Of a stretch of 60,000 nt of DNA, positions 1-9,988 are shown one piece after another. Both the position numbers and the translations under genes were made by a program. The first letter of the stretch is position 1. Every line of letters starts with the position of its first letter. This stretch comes from Tubulanus polymorphus. Its lineage: Eukaryota > Nemertea > Palaeonemertea > Tubulaniformes > Tubulanidae. The stretch lies in the NCBI RefSeq assembly GCF_964204645.1, contig NC_134028.1, positions 15,119,263-15,179,262 of the forward strand, read 5' to 3'. The notes below the pieces were generated by a model. The model was not told the DNA's origin and ran no database searches. It saw only the letters and a program-made list of their open reading frames with translations.

Positions 1-2825
1 TTGTCCGATTTTTGTTGTAGGTAGCCAACTAACTTTGAAATTCCGCTAAAATGCATAAGATTTTTACGTAGGGTTTTGAACGAACAACGTTTCCATTTGT
101 AATTGTAACGTGCGCATTTGAGCCTGTAACGTGCACATTTCACTCGCGTGAACGTGCGTATCGGTACCAACATGCGAAACTTGTCAAACTTTTACGATCA
201 AGACTTTTAAACTGAACAAAGAAGATATCATATCATATTATATATACATGAATAGATGGAATGATAATGTAGTTTGAAATGTTTCGTAGCTGCTGTCCAC
301 TGACCACAGATCAAAGCTAATTGCCTGATATGAAATATATTTTTTGTTATAGAGATGTAGTAGATCAGTGAGAATTCAAACTTATGGTTAATTTTGAGTG
401 ATCACAACGCTAACCAATAGAGAAAGCTGTAAGGCCTAAGAAAAGATGCATTAAGTCTAACATATCTTTCAATATAATGATGAAGTATTCAACTGGCCAT
501 CACAACAATAGTTTGACTTATCTTATTGAAAAATACCGGAGTGTTAATGGGAAAACATTGAATTCGAAACAATTGCACACTCAATCGTTTACTTTGAAAA
601 CACAATTTGCATTTTGTGGACATGTATTTTTTCTGCACCAAAAGCATGAAGTATATTATCTTTGCTTGTAAAAATTTGAAATTTTGGGGAAGATTTTTGG
701 CCTCGTTAACCTGTGAGCACGTCCTTCATATATTTTCTAAGACCGACCCTTGAAATAATGCTGAGAGTTTCGAGGATAATTTTGGTAGGATGTAAACTTA
801 GGCCGCTTCGTATCCGTGGAGGGTTGCTAATTATTGATTCTATACACAATAATCATAAGTACCATGAGATTCGATAGAATATCGTTTTTCAATCATACGT
901 ACACGAATTATCGCGATATAAAGATGAATAATATGTTCATATACTTTTTACGTCTTATACTGTATATTTCTTTAGTAGTATAAATAAAGAGTGGATCAGC
1001 AGGCCACCTGAGACCATTCCACGATCTAAGGTCAGTTGCCAAAAGTTAGTAAGTTTACCAGTGGTTAGTTAACATTTATAATGACAATTAAATTTTCATT
1101 GCTAAAATAACTTTGTACTTGTTGACTCAAAAGCAGAGAATTGAAAATACGATAATACGATACGAAAACTCAGTGTACAAATTCAAAAAGATTATCTCTA
1201 GTGAGAGATCGAACGTTGTGTCGTAATTTTCTAATGATAAAACATGGTTTGAAATATGAAATGTGTACATAGTTGATCTTTTTCAATGTATTTAGTCATG
1301 TATCGTATTGGATGATGGTTAATTTAAACTATCTTTTGAGAAACGGGTCCCAGAGCTGTATCCTTTACTCCTGTAATAGAGGATGCAATCTATTTGCGAC
1401 AAACAGCTAGTGCAAATAGCTAGAAAAGGTAACAATAGTGCATTGGCAAACTTAGAGCAAGCGTACATTGGTTGTTTAGGTTTTTCGAAGGGGAGAATTT
1501 GTGGGAAAAATAATCATTATTGAGATATATCCGTGGCGAGATTTCCCAGGGATTTAAAAAGTTGAGCTGTACACAAGGAATTTTCTGTAGTCCAATATCC
1601 GTGATTACCTCTGGCGTGGAGAGATACAATCTAAAACCAACCCTAGAGTCAAATATTTTACCACAATTTTTTATGATCAATAAAAAGATTGAGTAATAGA
1701 CATTCAAACAGTATTATCTAAATTCCACTCCATTTTAAACTCATTCATCTCTACACAAACTCCAACTTGTTGAACAGTCCCCATTAAAATTAGGGACCAC
1801 TATTCTTGCTCATCTACACTGGCTAACAATCTAACAAAGGATTAAATTTGAGTGTTTGATGTTATAACAATACCAGACTGAATTATGGATTCGGTTTCTA
1901 CTTTTTATTTGAACATTTATATCACATATTGGGCATCATTTTTACCAGTATATATGGAATTACCTATCCATATATCATGTTCAATTTTATATAATCTGAC
2001 TTTTGAGATGTCATTCAATCAATGCATTCACATGCGGTCGTCGCTTTCAATAGCCACCACGGACTGGCTCCTTATTATTTCTTTGGCGATACCATTGGCG
2101 GACGATCCCACACGTTTCTTGCTCCAGCCCTAGAATGCTCAATATTCGTCATGAACCCCGATTTGAATTTAAATTCAAAATACTCCTAAAACACACCTGT
2201 TAACTAGATTACTCTAAAACACCTTTATGTGCAAGAATCAGTGAAATTGGCGCTTTATCAGTTGTATTCATCATTCGTACCCACGAATCTCGTATCGTAT
2301 CCTATGAATGTGGAGACCCATCCGCAGTTTTCTGAAATGAAAGTGGCCAAGTCTAAAGAACAACTATTGTATCACATGATTTCAAATATTAGAAACCCAA
2401 TGCGTTTAATGATTTAATTAATTGGAAATGCGCAGATTGGTTGGTTGAAAGACGGGTGTTAGTCACCTTGTGATTTAATTGTTTTTCATGCATCGATTAA
2501 TTAATCTTATTATAACTTTTTTTTGTAGGCGCTTCCCGCAAACATTTTCTATTCGTTGAGTTTTCAAACGCAGTACTGTTCAGATGATTCGAGTCAAGCA
2601 GTAAAAAAGTTTATGTATTAGCATTACTATGCAGTGAAAATAACGCACTGCGGCAAGTGAGGTGCTGTGATCCAGATGTGTAACCCATTTATGGGTAATA
2701 AATTTCCATCATGTCAACGCCATTCAAAAACAGTTGCAAAACTTTCTGCTGGTTTCTAGAAATAGCAATAAGACGACAAGCACTTTCGAATTCGACCACG
2801 ATATTTGAGAAGTTTCACTTGGGCA
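1..2825. other. non-coding flank, no gene seen
   Basis: AT-rich DNA. Short open frames here (for example near 477, 1420, 1885 and 2229) show no recognisable domain or low-complexity bias and are flanked by stops in all frames. No element boundary was recognised. Could hold introns or intergenic host sequence. Confidence 0.5.
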
Positions 2826-3300
2826 GTGGTGGTCAGTGATGGTCAATTTATGAATTTTAATGGCGAATCCTTTCTAGCTTACACCAAATGCGGTACCGGT
2901 ATATCGTTCTTTCAAGAAGTTTCAATTGGTCAGTGGTGGTCAGTGATGGTCAATTTATGAATTTTAATGGCGAATCCTTTCTAGTTTCACACCAAATGCG
3001 GTACCGGTATATCGTTCTTTCAAGAAGTTTCAATTGGTCAGTGGTGGTCGGTGATGGTCAAGTTATGAATTTTCAATGGCGAATCCTTTCTTGTTTCACA
3101 TCTAATGCGGTACTGGTATATCGTTCTTTCAAGAAGTTTCAATTGGTCAGTGGTGGTCAGTGATGGTCAAGTTATAAATTTTCAATGGCGAATCCTTTCT
3201 AGTTTGACACCATAACGTGGTATATCGTTTTCATATTCGAGAAGTTTGAATTGGTCATTGGTGGTCAGTGATGGTCAGTGATGAATTTGCAATGATGATT
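2826..3300. repeat. ~108-bp tandem repeat, about 4 units
   Basis: A unit containing GGTCAGTGGTGGTCAGTGATGG and CGGTACCGGTATATCG recurs at 108-109 bp spacing (CGGTAC anchors at 2891, 2999 and 3108), with a degenerate fourth unit to ~3300. The unit itself contains the shorter GTGGTCAGTGATGGTCA motif. The open frame across it is a by-product of the repeat. Confidence 0.85.
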
Positions 3301-3837
3301 CCTTAGTAGTCTGAAAACAATCATTACATGATAAATTTCCGAAATTCGAAGTCAAGTGTTCAGACTCGGGGATATCTCAATTGCTCAGTTACTGACCATC
3401 ATGGTGTCACCATTGTGGTCTATAGCTCAAATGAAACATGTGGAACCGACGAAGGGGCCCAAAAGCGTTAAGTCATTTCCTGGAGTGACGTGATCCAAAA
3501 ATGCCCTAACTGGAAAAGGCAGTCTCTGAATTGGATGAAACCAAATCGGACAGGACAATTAAAATTTGGGAAGGTCACAGGTAGTGGTCTTTCTACGAAG
3601 CCCACGCGGTGAGCGTATTATTATGAAATCTTTTTTTAAACCACCATGTACCACGAAGTAATAAGCATCGTTGTAAGCACTTGAAACAGCCATTAACCAC
3701 TTGAAACTGTCAGATCAAACATCATACCGCACCCCCGCAAAGAGGGGTGGTTCAGCAAACCGGAGTTTTCATTGGCCTCTCTAGACTACCCCGCCAGTAC
3801 GGGTAGCCGAGCAAACCGGAAAACTCATAATGTAAAC
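3301..3837. other. non-coding, nothing recognised
   Basis: No open frame of interest. A short GC-richer stretch near 3728-3820 carries two similar pieces ending in AAACCGGA. It immediately precedes the dispersed repeat R. Confidence 0.4.
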
Positions 3838-4023
3838 TAAACACGCCGAAGAGATATAGCGGAGAAAAGCTGTTATGTCGACGAGGTATCAAAATAAAAG
3901 AATATAATACTTTATTCGGCCGCGGGCTTCAAACTCTATATCAATACCATCAATACGCTATATTTCCTACAGTACATACCGATCATTGTCAAATGCACAA
4001 GGTATTTACTAAAAACAAGTATA
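3838..4023. repeat. dispersed repeat R, left half, split by Polinton 1
   Basis: This matches 29630-29805 and 34425-34608 nearly base for base (shared CCGAAGAGATAT, TTATTCGGCCGCGGGCTTCAA and CATACCGATCATTGTCAAATG blocks). Here the match stops at 4023, where Polinton 1 begins. It resumes at 28133 with ACACACTCC and TCCGTATGCTGG. The unoccupied copies therefore show the pre-insertion site. Confidence 0.85.
4018..4023. other. target-site duplication, left side (AGTATA)
   Basis: AGTATA abuts the left end of Polinton 1 and TGTATA (28133-28138) abuts its right end. The unoccupied R copies read CAAGTATATAAC, which accounts for both flanks with one substitution. Confidence 0.75.
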
Positions 4024-4212
4024 AGTAATAGGGGTAATGGGCTTTCAGGCCAAAGGTCGAAGGGTCGAGCTCGTAAAAAAATGAAAATAACTATAATTTC
4101 CAGTTGAATTAGTCGCGCACACTCCTAATTCAACTGGAAATTATTGTTATTTTCATTTTTTACTCACTCGCCCCTTCAACCTTTAGCCTGAAAGCCCATT
4201 ACCCCTATTACT
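4024..4212. repeat. terminal 189-bp near-palindrome (left end)
   Basis: Arm 4024-4111 and arm 4126-4212 are inverted copies at roughly 90 percent identity, separated by a 14-nt loop (4112-4125) containing CGCGCAC. Both arms carry AGTAATAGGGGTAATGGGC at the outer side, so the hairpin is itself bounded by two copies of the element terminus. Confidence 0.88.
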
Positions 4213-4708
4213 CTTAAAATATTCATTTACATGAATAACATTTAAATTGATAGATTATTCAATATAAAAGTGTGACCTCTTATAGAATAGATATATAGAT
4301 ATATTTTAAACATTATTTCAATATTTATATTTGTATGAGTTAGATTTTTAAACATTTAAAGTGTTAGAAAAGTGTGATTGAAATAATACATATATAAATC
4401 ATTGAACTTCTAAAATCAATTTTAAAAAAAATTTAGTATTAAAATGGAAGCATATAAGTACTTCTGTCCAACATGTAATATCAATATAGATAAATCCTAA
4501 AAATCAAGACACAATAAAACTAAAACACATTTAGAGAATAAATTGAAATTAGAATATAAAGATGATATATTAAAAACTAAATTAGAAGAATTAAAGAATG
4601 AAAAAGAAACATACAAATGTGATACATGTAATCAATCATTCAGTGATAAAAGATATTATAATGAACATTTAAAATCTAAAAGCCATATTAGAAATATGAA
4701 TAATGATA
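4024..4708 (+). repeat. Polinton 1 left TIR (685 bp)
   Basis: Near-identical inverted copy of 27447-28132. It holds a 189-bp terminal palindrome, ~230 bp of AT-rich leader, and the first ~88 codons of a C2H2 zinc-finger reading frame. At the inner boundary the two ends diverge right after AATGATA. Confidence 0.9.
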
Positions 4709-5238
4709 ACTTATTTTCATTATTTAACATTAAAAATTATATCTCAGCAACAAATTTAGTGTATGGAAGACAATATAAAATTGATAATATTTCTATAATC
4801 AATCAAATATTATCAAATGAAGCATATTTAATTATTGAACTGATAGATAATGGAATCAAAAATCCTAACATATTTAATACAGTTTTAAATCATAAAGGAA
4901 CTTTAGATGAAAAAATTATAAATATTCTTGAAACTCCTTTCAATGAAAGAAATGATGATTTAATACTTTCTAGAGGTTACAATAATTTGATTAAGTTAAG
5001 AATTGAAAAAAGACAATTATATTATTTAAATTTTGATGATAAACCAATTATCTATAATGAAAATTCATCAAATATTGGTATTCAATGTGAATTAGATAAT
5101 GAAAAATCATTTAAAGATGTTGGAACTCAATGTAATTTAGATGATGAATTTGTTGTGCGTAAATATAATCCTAATGAAAGCGTTTTATGTAATTGTGGAA
5201 AATATTATACTCAAAGCAATAAATCACACCATCTTTAA
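4444..5238 (+). pseudogene. C2H2 zinc-finger protein of left arm, nonsense mutation
   Basis: The reading frame begins with two C2H2-like fingers (CPTCNINIDKS... and CDTCNQSFSDKRYYNEHLKSKSH). A TAA at 4498-4500 interrupts the first finger; the right-TIR copy has a Gln codon there. The frame then runs open to 5238. The first ~88 codons lie in the TIR and are shared with the N-terminus of PolB at the other end. The remaining ~175 residues are unique and end in a Cys/His-rich tail (CNCGKYYTQSNKSHHL) that may be another small zinc finger. It lies 58 bp upstream of the HNH gene on the same strand. DNA or TIR binding is plausible but inferred only from the fingers. The downstream part could still be translated from an internal Met at 4543. 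Confidence 0.7.
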
Positions 5239-5296
5239 TCAAAATATCATAACTCCAAATATGGAAATCAATTTAGTAAAAACATTTGATATTAAA

Positions 5297-5950
5297 ATGG
5301 AATCAGAACAACCACAAACTATCAATATTACAAATAACACTGGTGTTATAAATATATACTACAAGAAGTGTTCTAAATGTGAATTAGATAAATTAGCTTT
5401 AACAGAATTTAGTAAGCGTGAGATTATCAAAGATGGTTTTCAATATTGCTGTAAAACTTGTACTAAACTATATACCAAACAATACCGAGAAGATAATATA
5501 GAACATTATAATTATTATATGGCAGAAAATATGAGAGGAAGATATCAAACAGATCTTAATTTGAGATTGAAACAATGCTTAAGATCTAGATTAACACAAT
5601 TATTCAACAAAGAAACGCATTCAGAAACACTATCTAATTTATTGGGTTGTTCAGATGAATTTTTCATATCATGGATAATATATCAATTCGATGATAAAAT
5701 GAATATAGATAATTACGGTGAATACTTTCATATTGATCATGTGTTGCCGATTTCTAAATTTGACATGAGTGATGATTTTAATAAGAAGCTAATATGGAGC
5801 TGGAGAAATTTAAGGCCTTTAGAAAAGAAGGAAAACATAATTAAATCTAACAAACTAGATATGAAATTATATTTAGATCAACTGGTTAAAGCAAAGACAT
5901 TTGTTGAATTATGGAATTCAACACATAATGAAAAATACGTTGAAGCTTAA
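5297..5950 (+). CDS. HNH endonuclease (Polinton/giant-virus type), intact
   Basis: 217 aa. Residues 25-28 (CSKC) and 51-55 (CCKTC) form a zinc-ribbon pair. Residues 145-151 (HIDHVLP) and 171-180 (NLRPLEKKEN) give the HNH core with the usual W.NLRPLEK..N ending. The ATG at 5297 was chosen because the copy-2 homologue at 35649 starts at the same Met; upstream residues in the frame overlap the previous gene and are not conserved. HNH proteins of this layout occur in Polintons and large DNA viruses and cleave DNA with a metal ion. The role here is unknown: DNA processing, homing or host-genome cleavage are options. It is one of few genes intact in both Polinton copies. Confidence 0.85.
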   Translation: MESEQPQTINITNNTGVINIYYKKCSKCELDKLALTEFSKREIIKDGFQYCCKTCTKLYTKQYREDNIEHYNYYMAENMRGRYQTDLNLRLKQCLRSRLTQLFNKETHSETLSNLLGCSDEFFISWIIYQFDDKMNIDNYGEYFHIDHVLPISKFDMSDDFNKKLIWSWRNLRPLEKKENIIKSNKLDMKLYLDQLVKAKTFVELWNSTHNEKYVEA

Positions 5951-7085
5951 ACGCTTAGAAAACCGGTTACTCTCGATCTATGTCAAACCGCCTATATGTA
6001 ATTGTATTAGGTTGTTTACAAAAACATCTGTCGCACGTTATATTCAGTTGAATGCGGCGCACCTCATTTGAATATTGATCGAATGTGCTATTTCAGTTGA
6101 AAAGGATTAATCAATTACATCACAAAGGAACATATGATGATCAGACAGTGTTTAGCTAGTGAATAACTGGCAGTTATAAGCATAGGAAGGCATAGGATAT
6201 TCTCTCTATAAACACAATTTTAGGAGTTTACAGTTATAAATGTAAGTACTGTTTTTGTTGTTATTAAGGCGTTGAGAAACGTTAAACATGTAAAACTTAT
6301 CCTGGTAAGATGCGCCACAAATGGCCATGTTTAAGTGTTGTAATTAATATTTTACAACTACATTTTCAAGTAAGTTTTATTCTACGCTAGATATTTATCT
6401 TTTAGATAACAAAATGAAGACCATTGAATCAAGAAAGAGAAGATAGATGGATGTGGAATCAGAAATTATGGATATTTCAACTCATGAGACTGTAGCAGTT
6501 TAGCCATACTGTATAGGCTTTCAATGCATTACGTTTGCCGGAATTTCAATTGCGTCATTCAGCTGTTGTTAATGTCACACACAGTGACAGATGTTGTATT
6601 ATACTTTATTGATTTCTGCATTCCGCGCATACCTTACCGCTCGGCTGCCGAGCAGCTTGGAATGTGGAAATCGATAATGATTGTAGAATAAAATATACGT
6701 GTTTATGAAATAGTATTTCCACCAGTCGTTTCTTTGAATTGATTTTCAGTTTTAGGATTTATTATCGAGAATCCGAAATGACTTATATGGACAGTTATAA
6801 TTACTGCTCCTAATAGATAGACAACAGTAGTGAGATATTAAATCCTAATTTAAATAAAATATAATAAAAAAACATCAACTTCAACTGCTAGTGAATTCTA
6901 TTATATTTTTAATATTTTTTTTTTTGGTAATTCTAATTGACATTAGATTGAATAGATTTTGAATAGATTTGAATAGAAATTCTTTTACTTTAACTAACCT
7001 AGTCAATTTAGTATTAACCTAAAGAGATACTAGTATCATTTTATAATACTTATAATATTTTTCTTATTAAATTTCTCCAATATAA
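5951..7085. other. non-coding interval with possible spliced leader
   Basis: No long open frame. A donor-like AAT|GTAAGTACT at 6242 and acceptor CTTTTAG at 6405 would define a 164-nt intron. Copy 2 has the same arrangement (36570-36648), and the exon before the donor (GGATATTCTCTCT, then ACAGTT..TAAAT) is conserved. The frame after the acceptor (ATG at 6414) closes after 10 codons here but is longer in copy 2. From ~6690 to 6850 the sequence matches 37850-37931 and 38228-38310. Confidence 0.45.
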
Positions 7086-7694
7086 ATGTCAAAGAAATCG
7101 AGTAAGAAAAGTATTGATATTGAAAAAACATTAGATGATTTAGGTATTAGTGATAATAAGGATATTCCAACCAAAATTGAAAATAATATTCGAGTTAATA
7201 ATAATATAGATTATGAATACTACTTATATTGTAAACACCATCTTGAACTATTGATTGCTAGCGGAAAGTGTAAACAATTTTTAACTAAGACTATTACTTT
7301 TCAAGAATTAGATGCTATGAAACGAGATAAAGTAATAAAATATTTTAAGATTTATGAAGAAGCTAGATTAGCTAGAATAAATGATTCTATTTCAGATGGT
7401 ATTGTCAAATGTTATTCTAAGTTATGTAACCAGTTAATACCAATTGATGATGAAAATAAATTATATAGTGATTTGAAAAATGACTATTTAGTTATGACTG
7501 AATTACAAAAATGGGTTGGTTATGCTTCATTTCAATTAGGATCGGTTATGACATTAATTTCTACTGGTGTCATAACATTTTCGAATATCAAGCCTATGGA
7601 ATATAAATCAAGTAAGAACGAAACAGATGTACTACAACCAAACGTCGAAACAGAATATGAATCAGAACAAAAATTAACTAAAATAAATGAGTGA
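7086..7694 (+). CDS. conserved Polinton protein, function unknown
   Basis: 202 aa. The N-terminus is Lys/Ser-rich, residues ~60-140 look helical and charged, and a hydrophobic stretch at ~150-168 (GYASFQLGSVMTLISTGVITF) could be a membrane segment. The tail is acidic. The start is the ATG in AATATAAATG, the same TAAATG context as most genes of the element. Its stop overlaps the next gene by 8 nt. The copy-2 homologue (38541-39209) is 85-90 percent similar over the conserved part but has a replaced segment near codon 30. I do not recognise the family. Confidence 0.7.
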   Translation: MSKKSSKKSIDIEKTLDDLGISDNKDIPTKIENNIRVNNNIDYEYYLYCKHHLELLIASGKCKQFLTKTITFQELDAMKRDKVIKYFKIYEEARLARINDSISDGIVKCYSKLCNQLIPIDDENKLYSDLKNDYLVMTELQKWVGYASFQLGSVMTLISTGVITFSNIKPMEYKSSKNETDVLQPNVETEYESEQKLTKINE

Positions 7695-8022
7695 TGGCGT
7701 TAAGAAAAAGCCTAGATCTGAGGAAAAAATACAGTGGGCAAAGGAATTAGGTAAAAGATCTTCAGAATTAAAAAAAGCTAAGAAAAAGAAATTAACTGAT
7801 ATAAATGAATCACAGACTTTATCTGATATTGATTCAAATAATAATCCATCTAATTCTTCTAATGCTGGAAGTAATAATTACTTATATATTACAATTGGAT
7901 TAGTAACAGTTATTATATTCTCTGGTGTAATATATAAATCAAAATTCAAATCTGATGATAAAGATGATTCCAATGATAATAAACCTATTATACCAGAAAA
8001 TAAGTCAAATTATAGTCATTGA
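7687..8022 (+). CDS. small single-pass membrane protein
   Basis: 111 aa. A Lys/Arg-rich N-terminus (residues 1-45) is followed by a Ser/Asn-rich linker, one clear transmembrane helix (YLYITIGLVTVIIFSGVIY, ~residues 66-84) and an acidic tail. The basic N-terminus would face the cytoplasm or DNA. It overlaps the preceding gene by 8 nt, which suggests one transcript or co-selected packing. A homologue is intact in copy 2 (39202-39570, 122 aa). Virion membrane or DNA-tethering roles are possible, but I see no family-level identity. Confidence 0.7.
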   Translation: MSDGVKKKPRSEEKIQWAKELGKRSSELKKAKKKKLTDINESQTLSDIDSNNNPSNSSNAGSNNYLYITIGLVTVIIFSGVIYKSKFKSDDKDDSNDNKPIIPENKSNYSH

Positions 8023-8059
8023 AACTAAATCTAAATTATTATTAATGGATTAAAATAAG

Positions 8060-9022
8060 ATTAAAAAAGAACAATATTTAAGAGATTTATATTATAACCC
8101 AGAAAGTGAAGTATCATATTCTAACGTTTCAGAATTATGGGATAAAATTAAATCCGATAAAGAAAATGGTAATATAAAATATAGTGAATTAAAATCATGG
8201 TTACAAAATCAACCAACATATCAAATACACAAGAAAATGGATAAAACTTATTTAACAAGAAAAGTTATGGTTTCATATATCGATCAACAATGGCAATCAG
8301 ATTTAATTGACATGAAGAACTTAGAAGAATACAACAAAGGATATTTCTGGATATTAAATGTTATAGATATATTCAAACATTTCAAAAAACTATTATCTGA
8401 TAAAGATGTAGATTATTTTTCAACACACTCAGATAAAAAAGCATCTATTATAGAAAGATTTAATAAAACATTGAAAACTAGAATGTGGAAATATTTTACT
8501 GCTAATGAAACATATAAATATATCGATGTGTTAGATGATTTAGTGAAAGGTTATGATAATTCTAAACATAGTTCTATAAATATGAAACCTATACAAGCTA
8601 GAAAAGAAGATAATTCGGAAATAGTATGGAATAATTTATATGGAGCGTTTGTTACACATGATTTCGGAGAACCTAAATTTAAAATTAGGCAACATGTCAG
8701 AATATCTAAATATAGAAAAACATTTTATAAAGGTTATACCCCTAATTTTACAGAAGAAATATTTACGATTAAAAAGATAATATTAACTAAACCTTTTGTT
8801 TATAAATGAGAAGATTTAAAAGATGAAGAAATATTAGGTTATTTCTATGAACAAGAATTATCACTTGTACCAAATCAAGATGAAATAGAATACAAAATAG
8901 AAAAAGTATTGAAAACAAAATCTCTTAAAGGAAAAAAGTATTCTTTGGTGAAATATAAAGGATATAATGATAAATTTAATGAATGGATTTTATCTAGTAA
9001 AATTAAAAGAATAAATGAATAA
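8060..9022 (+). pseudogene. INT: Polinton retroviral-type integrase with chromodomain, broken
   Basis: DDE-type integrase that would join element ends to the target. The first catalytic Asp context (QQWQSDLIDM) and the Glu context (KASIIERFNKTLKTRMW) are present. About 43 codons between FKH and the preceding helix are deleted relative to copy 2, removing the second catalytic Asp (copy 2 has FDEGKEFYNKHF). The start codon is ATT where copy 2 has ATG, and an in-frame TGA lies at 8807-8809. The C-terminus after ~8890 (YSLVKYKGY....EW) is chromodomain-like, as in many Polinton integrases. It ends 8 nt inside the ATPase gene. Certainly non-functional as it stands. Confidence 0.88.
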
Positions 9023-9611
9023 AGATTTATTTATATTTGAACCGCATAATATGTTAGTTACTGGTGTAACCAATTGTGGTAAAACACATTTCATATTAGA
9101 TTTGTTAGAAACTATTTATAAGAATCATTTTGATAATATAATATTATTCTGTCCTACTTATGAAATGAATAAAACATATAATAGAGATATAGTTAAAATA
9201 AAAAAGTTTATTATATTAGATCCTAAAACAGTAAAAGAAAATTTAGATAATTGTATAAAAATAGCAACTGATACTTATAAAGGATCAAATACATTATTCA
9301 TTGTAGATGATTGCGCTAATTTACATGATTCAAAAGTGAGAGAAAGTGAGTTATGTTATTTAGCTTTCTCTGGCAGACATTTCGGGATAACAACATCGGT
9401 TTTAAATCAAAAATATAATTCAATTGTTAAATACTTTAGGGAGAATATAAGATTTATAGTTTTATTCTACAATAAAGATAGAAAATCTATGCAACAATCA
9501 TTAGAAGAAAATCAAATTATACCTACTGAATTACATGATGAATATATGAATAAATTAAAGAATAATAAAGGTTCAAAATTATTACTGAGGCTTCAATTTC
9601 CATATGAATAA
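9015..9611 (+). CDS. ATP: A32/FtsK-HerA-type packaging ATPase, intact
   Basis: 198 aa. Walker A GVTNCGKT at residues 17-24, Walker B LFIVDD at ~96-101, then the SGRHFGIT segment (~122-129) typical of the Polinton/virophage packaging ATPase family. These ATPases pump genome DNA into capsids. The length is at the short end of the family but matches copy 2. The start is in AATAAATG, overlapping the integrase stop. It is the last rightward gene before the convergence point. The intact frame contrasts with copy 2, where the gene is broken twice. Confidence 0.88.
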   Translation: MNKDLFIFEPHNMLVTGVTNCGKTHFILDLLETIYKNHFDNIILFCPTYEMNKTYNRDIVKIKKFIILDPKTVKENLDNCIKIATDTYKGSNTLFIVDDCANLHDSKVRESELCYLAFSGRHFGITTSVLNQKYNSIVKYFRENIRFIVLFYNKDRKSMQQSLEENQIIPTELHDEYMNKLKNNKGSKLLLRLQFPYE

Positions 9612-9988
9612 AAATTTATAAAATAACTATTTATATATCTATCTATCTAATACGTATTAGATACGTATTAAATACATTAATACTTAAAACCCCCTTTTTA
9701 AAATAAATATTATTCATACAATTTTCAACCAATTTATTTTTATTTTTTCAACTAATATATGAATAAGTTTGAAAATAATAAAGGTTATTTATTATTACTG
9801 AAGTTATATTACTGAAATATAAATTAAGGTATTTTCAAATAATATGTATTAGATATGTATTAGATATGTATTAGATACGTATATGATACCTTAAATACCT
9901 TAAATACTTAAAAACCCTTTTTTTATTTACTATTATTTTATACAATTTTCAACCAATATTATTATTTGTGTTAAATATAATTAATATT
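9612..9988. other. convergent 3' intergenic region with TACGTATTA repeats
   Basis: Two AT-rich clusters of short direct repeats (TACGTATTAGA/TACGTATTAAA and variants, ~9647-9675 and ~9840-9885) lie between convergent gene blocks, each followed by ACTTAAAAACCC plus a T-run. The same duplicated layout occurs in copy 2 (41270-41625). It probably serves 3'-end formation for both strands; that is inference. Confidence 0.55.

Noticed and set aside
2888-3163. 91-residue frame
   Set aside because: Entirely made by the 108-bp tandem repeat.
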